Shown here: positions 46,611 to 57,245 of the stretch, one piece after another
Position numbering within the stretch: the first letter of the stretch is position 1
How the letters are laid out: the number at the start of each line of letters is the position of its first letter
DNA from: Tigriopus japonicus
Taxonomy: Eukaryota > Arthropoda > Copepoda > Harpacticoida > Harpacticidae
Direction: 5' to 3'
NCBI GenBank assembly: GCA_010645155.1
Contig: JAAGOF010000185.1
Coordinates: 726,111-790,110 of the forward strand
DNA: 64,000 nt
Translations under genes and position numbers: made by a program
Notes under the pieces: model-generated
Told to the model about the DNA's origin: nothing
The model's database searches: none
The model's input: only the letters and a program-made list of their open reading frames with translations

Positions 46611-47147
46611 AAGTTGGGTAGAATTTCGGATTTCCTCTTCTTTTTGGACCTCCGCCAAAACACCAAACCGATTCTTTGGAGTTAGCTCTTTGCCTTTCTT
46701 TTTTATTTCGTGACAAAAGGATGCTTATAAGTAGGTTAAAAGCCCTCTCAAATGTAGATTTCCTGCTGTTTCCGTTACGAAACAATGAAGATTGTACAGC
46801 CTAGGGCAAACAGCGCAGAACCGTGAAAGGTTGTGAGAGGATCGTCAAACACTTTCCGTTCTAGAGCTCAACAGGGGCATCATTGACGGCGAAAGCATGT
46901 TTCAACAGGTGACCGGATCAGCTGTCGAAATTCAATATCCGATTGAGAATTCTAGTGTGTGTTCACGTAAGGAATCAAATATATCTCTTGCACTGGTTTC
47001 AAGAATAAGCATTTCACTCCAGCGAGGTTGACATATTGCACACGAACGAAACACTTCAACAGACGAATTCTGTGATTTAATTGTTCGCTTTCAATTTGTA
47101 AAAGAACGGTAACATTCACGCGCCTTTAGATCAATCGAGCTCAGTTC
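46611..47147. other. Unassigned sequence between truncated mariner and gypsy-1 copy
   Basis: No ORF, repeat partner or element end recognised. It joins the broken mariner to the duplicated gypsy-1 segment. Confidence 0.4.
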
Positions 47148-48596
47148 CAGTTCTCCTTCTTGAAGGTTTTTTGCGATCAGGGTGACTCTCGAGGAAGATA
47201 GAGGGTTCAGGGTGTCTCCGCTCTTGAGCTTGCTCGCCAAGACATCTCTTATAATTTCTCAGTAATGGTGATATAGTTAGCCATTGGTCGTCACACCCTT
47301 GAGCAATCGACAATGCCCCAAGTAGGGTAGTCTTGCACAATGGTTTCGACAGTTCGACTTTGCGAACTATGACAATACGCGCTCCAATTGTCAGTGTCTG
47401 GGAAGACTATTATAGATTTCAGCGACTGCCGCACAAAATTCAGACTCCCGGAGCCATCGCCACAGCTTGCAATTCCAAAGCTGTCAGAGTACCACATATG
47501 GAAATCCCATCACAATGATTTAAGGTCATTCATGTAAATTTAGTGGGTCCCCTTGAAGTATGAAGCGGGGCTCGTTATGTCATGACTATAATTGATCGTC
47601 TCTCTCGTTGGCCCGAGGCTTTTTCTATTGCGGATATTACCGCACGTGCGCAAGAATGTTCCTTAGTGGATGGGTTGCCCGGTTTGGCTTACCCGACACC
47701 ATCATATCCGATCGTGGGTCACTGTGCTGACTTGTACCTATTCTAGCTAATGGATGATAGTACCTTTGGATAATAAATGTCTAAGTATTCTAACCTATTG
47801 GAAATAGGAATGAACTTACAACGTGTTTGTGGTTTGGTAGCCTCTACTCGACTGACTCGCCGGAAGAGGTAGCTTTTATTGATCGTAAGGCATAGATAGG
47901 TTGGGTGAATAAGATAACCTAGCTAACCATAGGTGTAGAATCGACCTCCTCCGTATTCCTCCGATAGCTTCACAGACATCAAGGTTGCGACAGTCACAAT
48001 GCACTTCTACACTTTGGGTAGGACTTCCTCATTTCTTGGGATTTCAACTTAATCACACCACGGACTATCATCCGCAATCAAATGGAATGGCGGAACGACT
48101 CCATCGACAATTAAAAGAGTCTTTCAGAACCCGAGAGGCCGGGTGTGATTGGGTTCAGCACTTACCTTGGGTCCTCCTGGGGATTCGTACCTCTCCCCAA
48201 GACAATTCGGGGTTTTCTCCAACTCAATTGGTATTTGGTACGACTCTGAGATTACCAGGTGTTATGTGTGATCCTGCTAGCGATTGCAAACCACCCTCGC
48301 AAGTGTTCAGAGAACTGAGTGAATCTCTGAAAAAGTACGTTCCGTTGCCCACCACATTTCATGGACAACAATCTTCGCTTGTTCCATCAAATTTATTCTC
48401 GTGCGCGAGGCAACCTTTGGCTGAGGGTGGACAAAATGAGAATCTCCCTCACTCCGCCCTACGAGGGCCTGTTCGAGGTGATACACCGAAAAAAAACACT
48501 TTTGCGATTTGCATGAATGGTCGAAGCAAAACGATCAGCATTGATCGATTGAAAGCGGCCTGTAAAACCGAATGGAGTGTCACAAATACGACGTGA
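47148..48596 (+). pseudogene. Gypsy-1 integrase, copy A' plus C-terminal half, split by a solo LTR
   Basis: Bases 47148-47722 repeat 32022-32599. After the solo LTR, the frame from 47997 continues as C-T-S-T-L-W, H-T-T-D-Y-H-P-Q-S-N-G-M-A-E-R-L-H-R-Q-L-K (catalytic Glu) and P-W-V-L-L-G-I-R-T-S, then F-S-P-T-Q-L-V-F-G. These are the second half of a Ty3/gypsy integrase. Ignoring the LTR and one gtcac, S-D-R-G-S-Q is restored across the junction. The stop is at 48594-48596. Upstream stops show it is inactive. Confidence 0.85.
47723..47991 (-). repeat. Solo LTR of the BEL-2 family (269 bp)
   Basis: TG...CA ends, flanked by the 5-bp duplication gtcac (47718-47722 and 47992-47996) inside gypsy-1 integrase. 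It lacks the mariner present in the LTR at 32600-34143 and so shows that mariner's empty site near 47935-47940. Confidence 0.92.
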
Positions 48597-48696
48597 GCTG
48601 GACGTGTCAAAACAGAAGTCGATCGGTGGCAAGCAAGATGAAATACGTTTCCTTTTTCTTATTTTATATTTTTGGTTATTTGTTAGGTTATGGTCT

Positions 48697-48836
48697 TTCA
48701 GGGGGGCTTTGTGGCTCCTGCTCCTATTCTTCTGTACTCGTGCTCGGCCTAAGTTTGCTTGCGTTCTGTGTACGAAAAAATACATTATTCATTTGTTTGT
48801 GGTGGAGTCAGAACGCAGCTTCGCAGCTGTGATCTG
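48697..48836 (+). repeat. Gypsy-1 polypurine tract and probable start of 3' LTR
   Basis: A run caggggggctt about 100 bp after the pol stop is followed by tgtggctcctgctcc, the layout of a Ty3/gypsy polypurine tract and LTR start. The LTR's end was not found. Confidence 0.4.
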
Positions 48837-48977
48837 AAAGAGGCTGTCCACCATATGGGGATATTGCCGCTACACTTGGACAAGCTAACAAGCAAGCATT
48901 AATTCTTACCTCACCCTCGGGAATGACCCCAGGTTCGCCCATTTAAGCCGTCAAGGGCCGTGACTTCTGCATGTAAC

Positions 48978-49240
48978 TTAATACCACAGGTCACTTGGAC
49001 TCGACAAGCCCGAGATCGAACCGGGGCTTGCCTTAGTTTGCATTGAATGACAGTTCAACGCTAAATTTTGACTCCGAAGAGTTGCGTTTGTAGATTTGAT
49101 TTTTGCATTGAAAGACGGTTCAAATGCTAAATTTTGACTCCGAAGAGTTGAGTTTTGGCGAGTGGCAGTCAGCCGGGATCGAACACCTACCATCCGCACG
49201 ACAATCCGACACAGTACGCACTACGCCATGCCTCACCCCC
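48978..49240 (-). repeat. tRNA-derived SINE
   Basis: On the minus strand 49239-49171 begins GGGGTGAGGCATGGCGTAGTG (A-box like TGGCGTAGTG) and contains GTGTTCGATCCC (B box). The body has two direct copies of a ~45-bp block (ctaaattttgactccgaaga). A second B-box-like GGTTCGATC lies near 49010-49028. Confidence 0.6.
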
Positions 49241-49427
49241 TTTATTACATTATCACATTATTCATTTATTCTAAGCTTAGGTTTACACGCTTTAAATATA
49301 CACCCATTCAAAATTATACAAAAAAATGAATTTCCCCTCGAATGGAATTTAAAGGCATTAAAATTAAAAGGCATTCTGCACTTCATTTCAATATTTGGCA
49401 ATGCATTATTTCCAAAATGTCAATTAC

Positions 49428-49823
49428 CTTAGATTTTCCAAGCTCTTCAAAATGAAATCTTCTGTCTGAAGGGGAGAATTTTTTTTCTCCCAGAAATTCG
49501 ACAGAAATTCTTGTTGATGGATCTCATGAACATGGATTGTTTTGATGTATTTATCCAACTCTAAAGTGAATAAGTCCTCGCAAAGTCCGATCTTCTTTGC
49601 CAATAGAAAAGGCAACGTCCTTACGAAACTCAACAAGTCTTCTTCTAAGCACTTCAACTTTAAGTGATGTATTTTCCATTTGGCTTTGTGTTGTTTTAAG
49701 AGCCTGGTATTTTGTTTTTCCTTGACAAGGTAATGTAGGGCTCGTTTGTTGAGAAGAAGTTCGCGAATGCCAGGATGACAACATTTAGTGGCTTGATGCA
49801 AATCCTTCATAGATGAACATGTC
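49428..49823 (-). CDS. CCDC148: Internal exon of the same CCDC148-like gene (probable)
   Basis: A 396-bp open stretch on the minus strand is bounded by a pyrimidine-rich acceptor (TTTTTACAG, exon from 49823) and a good donor (CTAAG|GTAATT, exon end 49428). One base precedes the first full codon and two bases remain at the end. The terminal exon at 22814 supplies exactly one base, making AGG (Arg), so the two exons can be spliced in frame. The peptide is helical and Lys/Leu-rich. Its segment E-K-Q-N-T-R-L-L-K-Q-H-K-A-K-W, followed later by G-L-C-E-D-L, resembles the N-terminal part of CCDC148 as I recall it. Order and strand agree with the terminal exon. Intermediate exons and the 5' exon(s) were not found. 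If unrelated to that gene, it would be an orphan exon of an unknown host gene. Confidence 0.5.
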
Positions 49824-50084
49824 CTGTAAAAACAAGACCGGGTTTGCTCAGTGTTGGCGACATAGATTTCTTATTAACTATTTGGTCGATAGATTAGTCA
49901 AGCATATTTATCACAAAATTTCATTCATAATAAGGCTCAAAATAATCTCAAACAGCTCAATTTTGCAACAATTTTATTATCAAATTATCATCTTTGCTCA
50001 TCCACCTCAAAACCATGAAAATGTTTTAAAAGTGCACTACGTTTTCTTTGAGTCAAGCGAGACAAGAAGGGCAGGGATGGGGAG

Positions 50085-50335
50085 TAATTGTAATTGCAAC
50101 TACAATTACGTACTTTCAATTACATGTAATTGTAATTAATTACATGTTTGGGCCAAGTAATTGTAATTGTAATTAATTACACGTTTGGGCCAAGTAATTG
50201 TTATTAATTACATTTTTGGGCCAAGTAATTGTAATTAATTACATTTTTGGGCCAAGTAATTGTAATTAATTACATTTTTGCGCCAAGTAATTGTAATTAA
50301 TTACATTTTTGGCCATGTTATTGACGAACTTTAAA
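50085..50335. repeat. 31-bp minisatellite (taattgtaattaattacatttttgggcc)
   Basis: About six copies become more regular toward 50330. The 31-bp period is visible between 50223 and 50254. It starts just after agggcagggatgg (50068-50080). Confidence 0.8.
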
Positions 50336-50770
50336 TTACAAATTACCAATTACTTTTCAAAATCTTACTTCCTCAAATTAACCTCAATTTGTTGTCAATG
50401 TGATACCACAAACAGGTAGCTTTTGTTACAATACACACCCAAGCTTTGATGTTTAAATACTTTAAAACTACAAGAGCTTATGACCGTAATTTTTGTGTCA
50501 GGATTTAGGGCTTTTCACAACCGAGGGCAGACAAATGAGGTGCAAAAATAAAGTTTTTCCTGAAAAAGAAAAATATGCCTTGTGATTGATGGTAAAATAT
50601 TTTTGATATTTAAGCCCGTTCATAAGATTTCGGTTTTTGTGAATCACTCTTTCATATTAACCTTTCAGGCATTATAAGCTGCCAGTTGGTGCATTGCTAC
50701 GTAAAAATGGCAGATATGTTAATTTTTCATTGTTTTGAAAAGGGCAAAACGGTGAAAGAGACGGAATAAT

Positions 50771-50930
50771 TGTAATTGGCGAAAAATTAGGCGAAATCGG
50801 GGAAATTTGGCGAAAAATTAGGCGAAATCGGAGAAATTTGGCGAAAAATTAGGCGAAATCGGGGAAATTTGGCGAAAAATTTGGCGAAATCGGGGAAATT
50901 TGGCGAAAAATTTGGCAGAATCGCACATTT
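50771..50930. repeat. 31-bp minisatellite (ggcgaaaaattaggcgaaatcgggg)
   Basis: Five copies with period 31. The sequence is unrelated to the array at 50085 but has the same period. It is followed by the conserved block 50934-51028. Confidence 0.8.
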
Positions 50931-51079
50931 TCGGCGATAACTCAGGCAAATTTTGATTCTCTCTTTATGATTTTGACTTTCATTCTGACTGAAAACTAAG
51001 GATTAACCTAGATGACAATCACTAAAGGGCAGGGATGGCAAATTTTGGCTTTTACTGAATTTCTGCCATTTTCTGCCAC

Positions 51080-51175
51080 TTGGTGGCAGAAAATGGCAGA
51101 AAGTGGCAGAAAGTGGCAGAAAGTGGCAGAAAATGGCAGAAGGTGGCAGAAAGTGGCAGAAAGTGGCAGAAAATG
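51080..51175. repeat. 10-bp tandem array (agtggcagaa)
   Basis: About nine copies of agtggcagaa/aatggcagaa follow agggcagggatgg (51027-51038), the same boundary as at 50068. Confidence 0.85.
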
Positions 51176-51339
51176 GCCACTAATGGACAAAATTGCACAT
51201 AGACTGATGTTCAACTACAAATCTGCGTTTGTAAAATGACATTTAAAGAGTCAAATATAATTAAAGTATTCAAATACTTAAGAGTATACTAAATGCCTAA
51301 GAGAACAGGGTGGTTGCCTATGTTCTAAAAAAGTGTTTG

Positions 51340-52405
51340 CTCAAGTGCCAAGACTTCTAATGGCGTTTTCCGATATCAGAGTATCATAAGGAAAATATTT
51401 TGTGAAGATGTACATTTTTTATCAGCTCTAATAACTGTAATAAATCACTAAAAATCGCTAAAACGAATAAATATTCCAAAACCATAGTAATGGATATTGA
51501 AATGTCCTTAGTTATGAATTGAAGCAAAATTACATGAATACACCACTACCACTTCTTTAAACCTTCAAATTTTATCAAATTATACCACGGAATGCTCTGT
51601 TTATGTGCCAAAGTAATTGCCAAGAAATATAAAACACATTTTCAACATTACAAAACCAAGAGAAAGATTTTCATTTCTCTATTATTTTCTGTATTCAATG
51701 ATAACATTTATTATAACTTAAAACTAACTTAAATTGCACATTTTTTATTTTTTTCGTAAATATTTTAGTATTTGTTAAATTTAAATTGTTAATTTGTAAA
51801 AATATTTATGATTACAACGAAAATTTTCCTGTCATAACTTGCAAAATTTGAAACAAAAGTTATTGGCTGAATTTTTTTTGCGAAATCTTTTTCGCAAAAA
51901 TTTCGAAAAAAAATTGCGTTATTTTTGGCAATAATTGTTCAAAAAAATAAAGAAAAAAAATATCCAAAGACATACATTTTAAGTTAGTTTTGAAAGACAT
52001 TATATGCTTTTTTTCGTTTAAGACAAACTTTGGACAACGCAGAAAATGTTAATTTATCTTTGTGATGCCGAAAATATGCCTTATATTATACCTTGGCAAT
52101 TTCTTGAACACACCACTGGAGCATTTCGGGTGTTTTTTGGTTCAATTTGAAAGTTAAGATTAATGATTGTCAAACATCTGCTAAACAGATATTGATACAA
52201 TTTTACATCAATTCATAACTAAGGACCCTTTGAATATCTATTAATAAGGTTTTGGAATAATTGTTCGTTTTAGTGGTTTGAAGTGATTTGATTTAGTTAT
52301 CTGAGCTAATGAAAAATGTACACCTTCACAAAATACTTTCCTTTTGATACCCCTGATATCAGAATATGCCATTAGAAGTCACGGCATTTGAGCTGATGCT
52401 CAAAT
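51340..52405. mobile_element. ~1.07-kb inverted-repeat element
   Basis: About 190 bp at each end are inverted copies (gacttctaatggc, gtattttgtgaag, ataactaaggac words). The interior is AT-rich with no ORF. Part of the right arm matches 25340-25530. The TSD is unclear. Confidence 0.6.
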
Positions 52406-53814
52406 AACTAGAAAAACACATTGTATTTGAAAACACGTCTTTAAAAAAGGACTTAACGGCTTAAAAAAAATCAAGGCGAAAAAAAATCCGTTATTCCTTT
52501 GATGTGCCATATAGTGATAATAATTCAGGGTGAAATAAGAACTTCTATTGAAATTATGACGATAGTTTATGTGAAATAATGAAAAGCGTCTATGAAATAC
52601 TTCTTTAATATTTCAAATTGTTGATATAATAATGATATTTGAAAAAAAAAAATTTGGGAGTTCAAAGTCACTAAGATATTAGATAGTGTTGAAAAGGGAT
52701 TTCAGAATAAGAATATCCCTATTTTCTAAAATGCTTGATATTATCATATGGTTTATAATTGGATAGCGTAATTAATTAAACGAATTAATAAGTGAATTGT
52801 GTCCCAGGAAGTAATTGTTGAAATTTTTTGTTAAGCCCCATTATCATTTTTTTAAAAAGAAAACAATAATGACTTGTTTGGGATAATATCTCAATTTTTC
52901 TTTAAATTTGGTGTATAGTAATTCATTTAAACTAATTCAGTTCATAGCAAGCAAGCATCAAACATCAGACTTTAATAAAACTTCAAGTGAATTTTGTCAG
53001 ACTGTGTTGTAATTAACAGACCAATGCTTTTATCAGACATGACTTTTCCCCACTCGGGTTTTACCTTTTAAAAACCTTTACATTGAATGACATTCTGTGT
53101 ACCAGTTAAAATCGGTAAAAAATGCAGTCTAGAACTTTTAACAAGAGAGTTTGGGAAAAAGAGACTGTTATGAAGTCAAAAGCTTCGGCAAACGCATAAG
53201 TAACTGATTATGAAAATTCCCAATTTGATTTTCCTAATGGTAGGGCCAATTGAAATCCAAAATAAATTGTGCATCCTATTATTTCGTGATTGCGCCCGTT
53301 TGGTTTTGGTTACGCCCTCTTTATGGTTTACTACTCAATCTCTTATCATATGGTCAAAATACAGGACATGAAAAATGTCATTGGTATAAAAAATTGTTTT
53401 TTTATTATTATTTGAGTGATCACGTTACATTTTGGGATTTTTTGATGGCAATTGGTCAGATTTTGCTAAAGTAATACCAATAACATTGCTTTTAAAGAGT
53501 TATAAATTTCATAGCATTTCAGAAAAAAGTCCGAAAGATTTTGCTATTTAGCATCAATAAAATTTCAATATTGTTCACAAATTACAAAATAAAACGCGTT
53601 CTAAATGCTACAAATAAAAAATTATGAAGAAAAGTCAATATGGTGGCATTCCGTTTTTCTTCGAGAACTTTTGTCATGAAATGTGTATCAAAAGATAAAA
53701 GTTGAAATGAAAGTTGAAAAACAAAACTGAAGAATTGACCATTTGAGGTATTCTTTGAGGATTACTTCAGCATGATTGACTTTTTTTTTGTACATAAGGT
53801 TGTTAGTAAAAAGA

Positions 53815-53905
53815 AATTTGGCGAAAATCTGGCGATTTTTCAAATGAGATGGCGAATTCTGGCGAATTTTGGTGGCAAATCTGGCGATAAGAGCCGTCGA
53901 AGACC
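53815..53905. repeat. Short ggcga/tctggcgat array
   Basis: Five degenerate units related to 2945-3172, ending at acctggcaaccctg. Confidence 0.55.
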
Positions 53906-54339
53906 TGGCAACCCTGATACTTGGCATCAGTCAATAAATGCACTCTGGGGATTTTACAAACTCCTTTATTTCCTTTACGTAGGTCGCAAGAGCCCGTTCG
54001 TGGGCCAAGAGAGCCATTCAGTGGGCCACGCAAGCCCATTAGTCACTTCATTCAAATATTTACATCCATTTTTGTCCATTAAAATAATTGGATTGTGTCG
54101 GAGTTGTGGTTCACTTTTTTATGAGATGTTAAAACAGTTGAACAAAAACTAGAAGTACGAAAATCGCTTCATCATCCATAGAGAAAACATTGCCTAGATA
54201 TTTGAATTTTTGATGTAAATGGAACACTCCCGGCCCCGGAGAAAGAACAGAGGCTAGTTTTTTTAAGCCGTTGGATTTGAACTGATTCCTTCCAAAAATT
54301 CAAGCCTGATGTGAGCCATAGACGACTGTATTACCTAAA

Positions 54340-54756
54340 CTGAGACGGTAGCTTCAAAATTTAGCATCTTTGCTCCCATTCAAGGGAATATCTTATATTT
54401 TACAGGAGCTGTGGTTTATGTAACAAGGAGTTTCTACACCGAATTTCAGCTCAAACAACGGACTCGAAAGTTATACGCCTTTTAAATTCAGGCAAGCAAA
54501 GGCGAAAAGTGAACTTGTTCTACCTCTTGCTGCACTATCTTTCAACAAGAGGTAGAACGAGCTCATTTTCCGCCTACGCTTGTCTGAACTTCAAAGATTG
54601 AAGACTGACAGAGTCAAAAGACTTTTGACTGCGTTGTTCGATTGAGCTGAGAATTGGTAGACAAATTTCTTATTACATAAACCACAGCTCTTGTAAAATG
54701 TAAGATATTCTCTTGAATGGGAGCAAAGATGATAAATTTTGAAGCGACCATCTCAG
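54340..54756. mobile_element. 417-bp foldback MITE
   Basis: Almost all of it forms one long imperfect hairpin: ctgagacggtagcttcaaaattta at the left, complement at the right, short loop near 54545. The words gttcgattgagctga and gagcataac link it to the MITE at 62121-62571. Confidence 0.7.
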
Positions 54757-54790
54757 TCCAGCTGTAGTGGGACACGGTACTCAACAAATT

Positions 54791-56139
54791 ATATCAAGTT
54801 TCTATGGAAATTCCCAAACACGATGAAATGTGATTCAGGCTCAGGAAATCAAGAGGAACAACTTTGATTTACTGAATTTCTTAAAGTCCGGTCTAGATTA
54901 AAAGTTACATACGTAAAAACTATTAAATAAATTAATTTTTGAAAATCTAGTCGTACACAGAGCATATAAGAGCAGATATAGATACCTTTCGAATCCAAAT
55001 TATTTGAAAATATGTTGCTCAACTGCTGAGGAATTTGAGTTTAACTGGTTCATTTTTGGCCCAAAAAAGCGAAAAAACGTTCCGGGTATATATAAATAAT
55101 AATAATGTTATTTGTGAGATTAGTCTCATTGGATATTTTATATATACATTCTATACTATTGATGTAATGAAGTCATGGGCCCATTCGAGGCGGAATATCC
55201 ACTAGACAGAGGGGTCGGGTAGGGTGGGGGGGAGACCTGGGATCGAACCCATGAACCCGAGCATAACTCGGTCGCGGTTTGTCAACTGCGCTACACCATC
55301 TCCCCTTACCCCACATATATGAAAACTCAAATTCCCAAACAAATGATATAGATGTTTCATGTCACAAAATAAAGTAAACAATCTTCATTATCTTCCTTGT
55401 GTTTTATTGCAACATTTTAGAATAACATTTATTAAAACTTAATACACACTAAAAATGCATATTTTTGAAAAACTATGTTTCCGTTGATTTCAGTACATTT
55501 GGTTAGGTTTTCAAATGAAAATTGAAAAAAAGAATGCTGATCAGATGTGTCTTCGTATTTTGTGAGAATTCGATATTTCTCGAAGGACCATGGTCAAATT
55601 GACGAAAATCGATTTTTAAAAACCGTATTGAATTTTACAAAATTTGCATTGAGGACTTACCAATATAACCTTTCCATAATTCAAAAGCCACAAATCAAAA
55701 TATTGTATTTTTAGTGTTTTCGGAAATAGTATATATTATTTTGACATGCTATGACAAAACATAGAAGAATGATCAATTTTTATTTTATCTTGTGTCATCA
55801 AACACCTATATCATTTGTTTGGGAATTTGAGTTTTCATATATACCCGGAACGTTTTTTTCGCTTTTTTGGGCCAAAATGAACTGGTTAAACTCAAATAAC
55901 TCAGCAGCTGAGCAACATATTTTCAAATAATTTGGATTCGAAAGGTATCTATATCTGCTCTTATATGCTCTGTGTACGACTAGATTTTCAAAAATTAATT
56001 TATTTAATAGTTTTTACGTATGTAAATTTTAATCTAGACCTGACTTTAAGAAATTCAGTAAATCAAAGTTGTTCCTCTTGGTTTCCTGAGCCTGAATCAC
56101 ATTTCATCGTGTTTGGGATCTTCCATAGAAACTAGATAT
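54791..56139. mobile_element. 1.35-kb element with ~300-bp inverted termini
   Basis: 54791-55092 and 55838-56139 are inverted copies with few differences. The interior holds a tRNA-derived sequence (55229-55305) and another inverted pair (55317-55352 with 55803-55838). No transposase. Confidence 0.75.
55229..55305 (-). repeat. tRNA-derived SINE head
   Basis: 77 nt with a perfect 7-bp acceptor stem (GGGGAGA with TCTCCCC), A-box-like TGGTGTAGCGCAGTTGAC and a perfect B box GGTTCGATCCC. The T-arm and acceptor are out of register by a base, so a functional tRNA is unlikely. Probably a SINE promoter region or a pseudo-tRNA. Confidence 0.55.
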
Positions 56140-56706
56140 GATTTTTTCAGTATCGTGGGGATCTATGTGTGAGCGCAACCTAGAGCTTTGTTTAATCGAT
56201 TTTTTCCCTCATTGAAATAAACGAGTTTTACATTCTGATACAAAAAAATGCCGGAAGGTTTTTGAACGGAAAACCTCAAAAACGCGTTTTTCGAACCTAA
56301 AAGTCACCCCTAGTTCGAGCCTGAACCTCGACTTTTATCAGGAACCAACGGAGCGCCTTTCCCATGATCTTTTTTCAAGGACCATTTGGCTCAACTAAGT
56401 TAAAACTCGGTTTAACATGAATTTTACTATTATGACGAGATCGCTAAGGCGTTAGCACCAAGAATATGACTCAATTTTTCGGTTGGATTCAGGGATTCGA
56501 TCATGTTACCTTTCATGAGTTTTAAAATTTCAAAAAGTCGTCACGTCACTCGGTGACAGGCTTTGTGAAACAAGTCTTAAACACCGGATGTTAGCACACA
56601 TTTTCACCCAACTTTTCATTTTACATCTCTTACTTTGTTTGAACACGAGCTGAAGCAAAAAGAGGAACAAATGGCAGGAAGCTAAGTCCCACCCAAGATT
56701 TAAGAT

Positions 56707-56858
56707 TAGTGATGGATTTCGAGTTGGGAGTAATGCCATTTTAGACTCGAAATTCATTACTGCTTCAAAGGCTAGGTTGTATTGAACTTTTTGAAAAGAC
56801 CTAAACAGGGACCAATTTGGCAACACTCAAACTAGTTCGATTTCGAGTTCCATCAATA
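56707..56858. mobile_element. 152-bp copy of the hAT-type MITE family
   Basis: Inverted relative to the second half of 5381-5678. Starts tagtgatggatttcgag and ends ccatcaata. It abuts the minisatellite at 56870. Confidence 0.6.
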
Positions 56859-56869
56859 GTTACACTTGT

Positions 56870-57245
56870 TTCCAGGACAACTCGATCCAGGGCAATTCGA
56901 CCCAACGGACAACTCGACACAGCAGACAACTCGACCCAGGACAACTCGACCCACCAGACAATTCAACCCACTGGACAACTCGACCAACCGGACAACTCGA
57001 CCAACTGGTCAACTCAACCCACCGGACAACTCGACCCACCAGACAACTCAATAACTCAACACACCGGACAACTCGACCCACCAGACAACTCAACAACTCA
57101 ACACACCGGACAACTCGACCCACCAGACAACTCAACAACTCAACATACCGGACAACTTGACCCACCAGACAACTCAACAACTCAACACACCGGACAACCC
57201 GACCCACCAGACAACTCAAATACTCAATATACTCACTCAATACAA
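56870..57245. repeat. Minisatellite, ggacaactcgaccca units, 42-bp higher-order period
   Basis: The first half has irregular 14-15-bp units; the second half has four regular 42-bp units (period seen between 57062 and 57104). As 42 is a multiple of three it leaves a long open frame on both strands, which I take as an artefact of the repeat. Confidence 0.85.

Larger units (their letters stand above)
22815..49427 (-). other. Putative 26.6-kb intron filled with nested transposons
   Basis: This is the interval between the two phase-compatible exons on the minus strand. It contains BEL-3, the gypsy-1/BEL-2/gypsy-2 nest, mariner copies and MITEs. GT (49427-49426) and AG (22816-22815) boundaries are visible. 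That this is one intron is inference; a further small exon inside cannot be excluded. Confidence 0.4.
50934..53678 (+). repeat. Dispersed repeat, copy B, with inserted sequences
   Basis: 50934-51028 and 53021-53678 match 3150-3245 and 3498-4136. Between them lie a 10-bp array and the inverted-repeat element 51340-52405. Confidence 0.55.

Noticed and set aside
47723..47991. Calling the 269-bp sequence a MITE
   Set aside because: TG...CA ends, 5-bp TSD and identity with the LTR next to the BEL-2 polypurine tract show it is a solo LTR.
49813..50139. 108-codon plus-strand ORF
   Set aside because: It runs into the 31-bp minisatellite and overlaps the acceptor of the minus-strand exon; no domain.
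51008..51239. ORFs of repeated W-Q-K-V-A-E or F-C-H-F-L-P
   Set aside because: Products of the 10-bp tandem array; no start context or conserved domain.
55229..55305. Functional tRNA gene
   Set aside because: A and B boxes and the acceptor stem fit, but the anticodon arm and T-arm do not pair in register.
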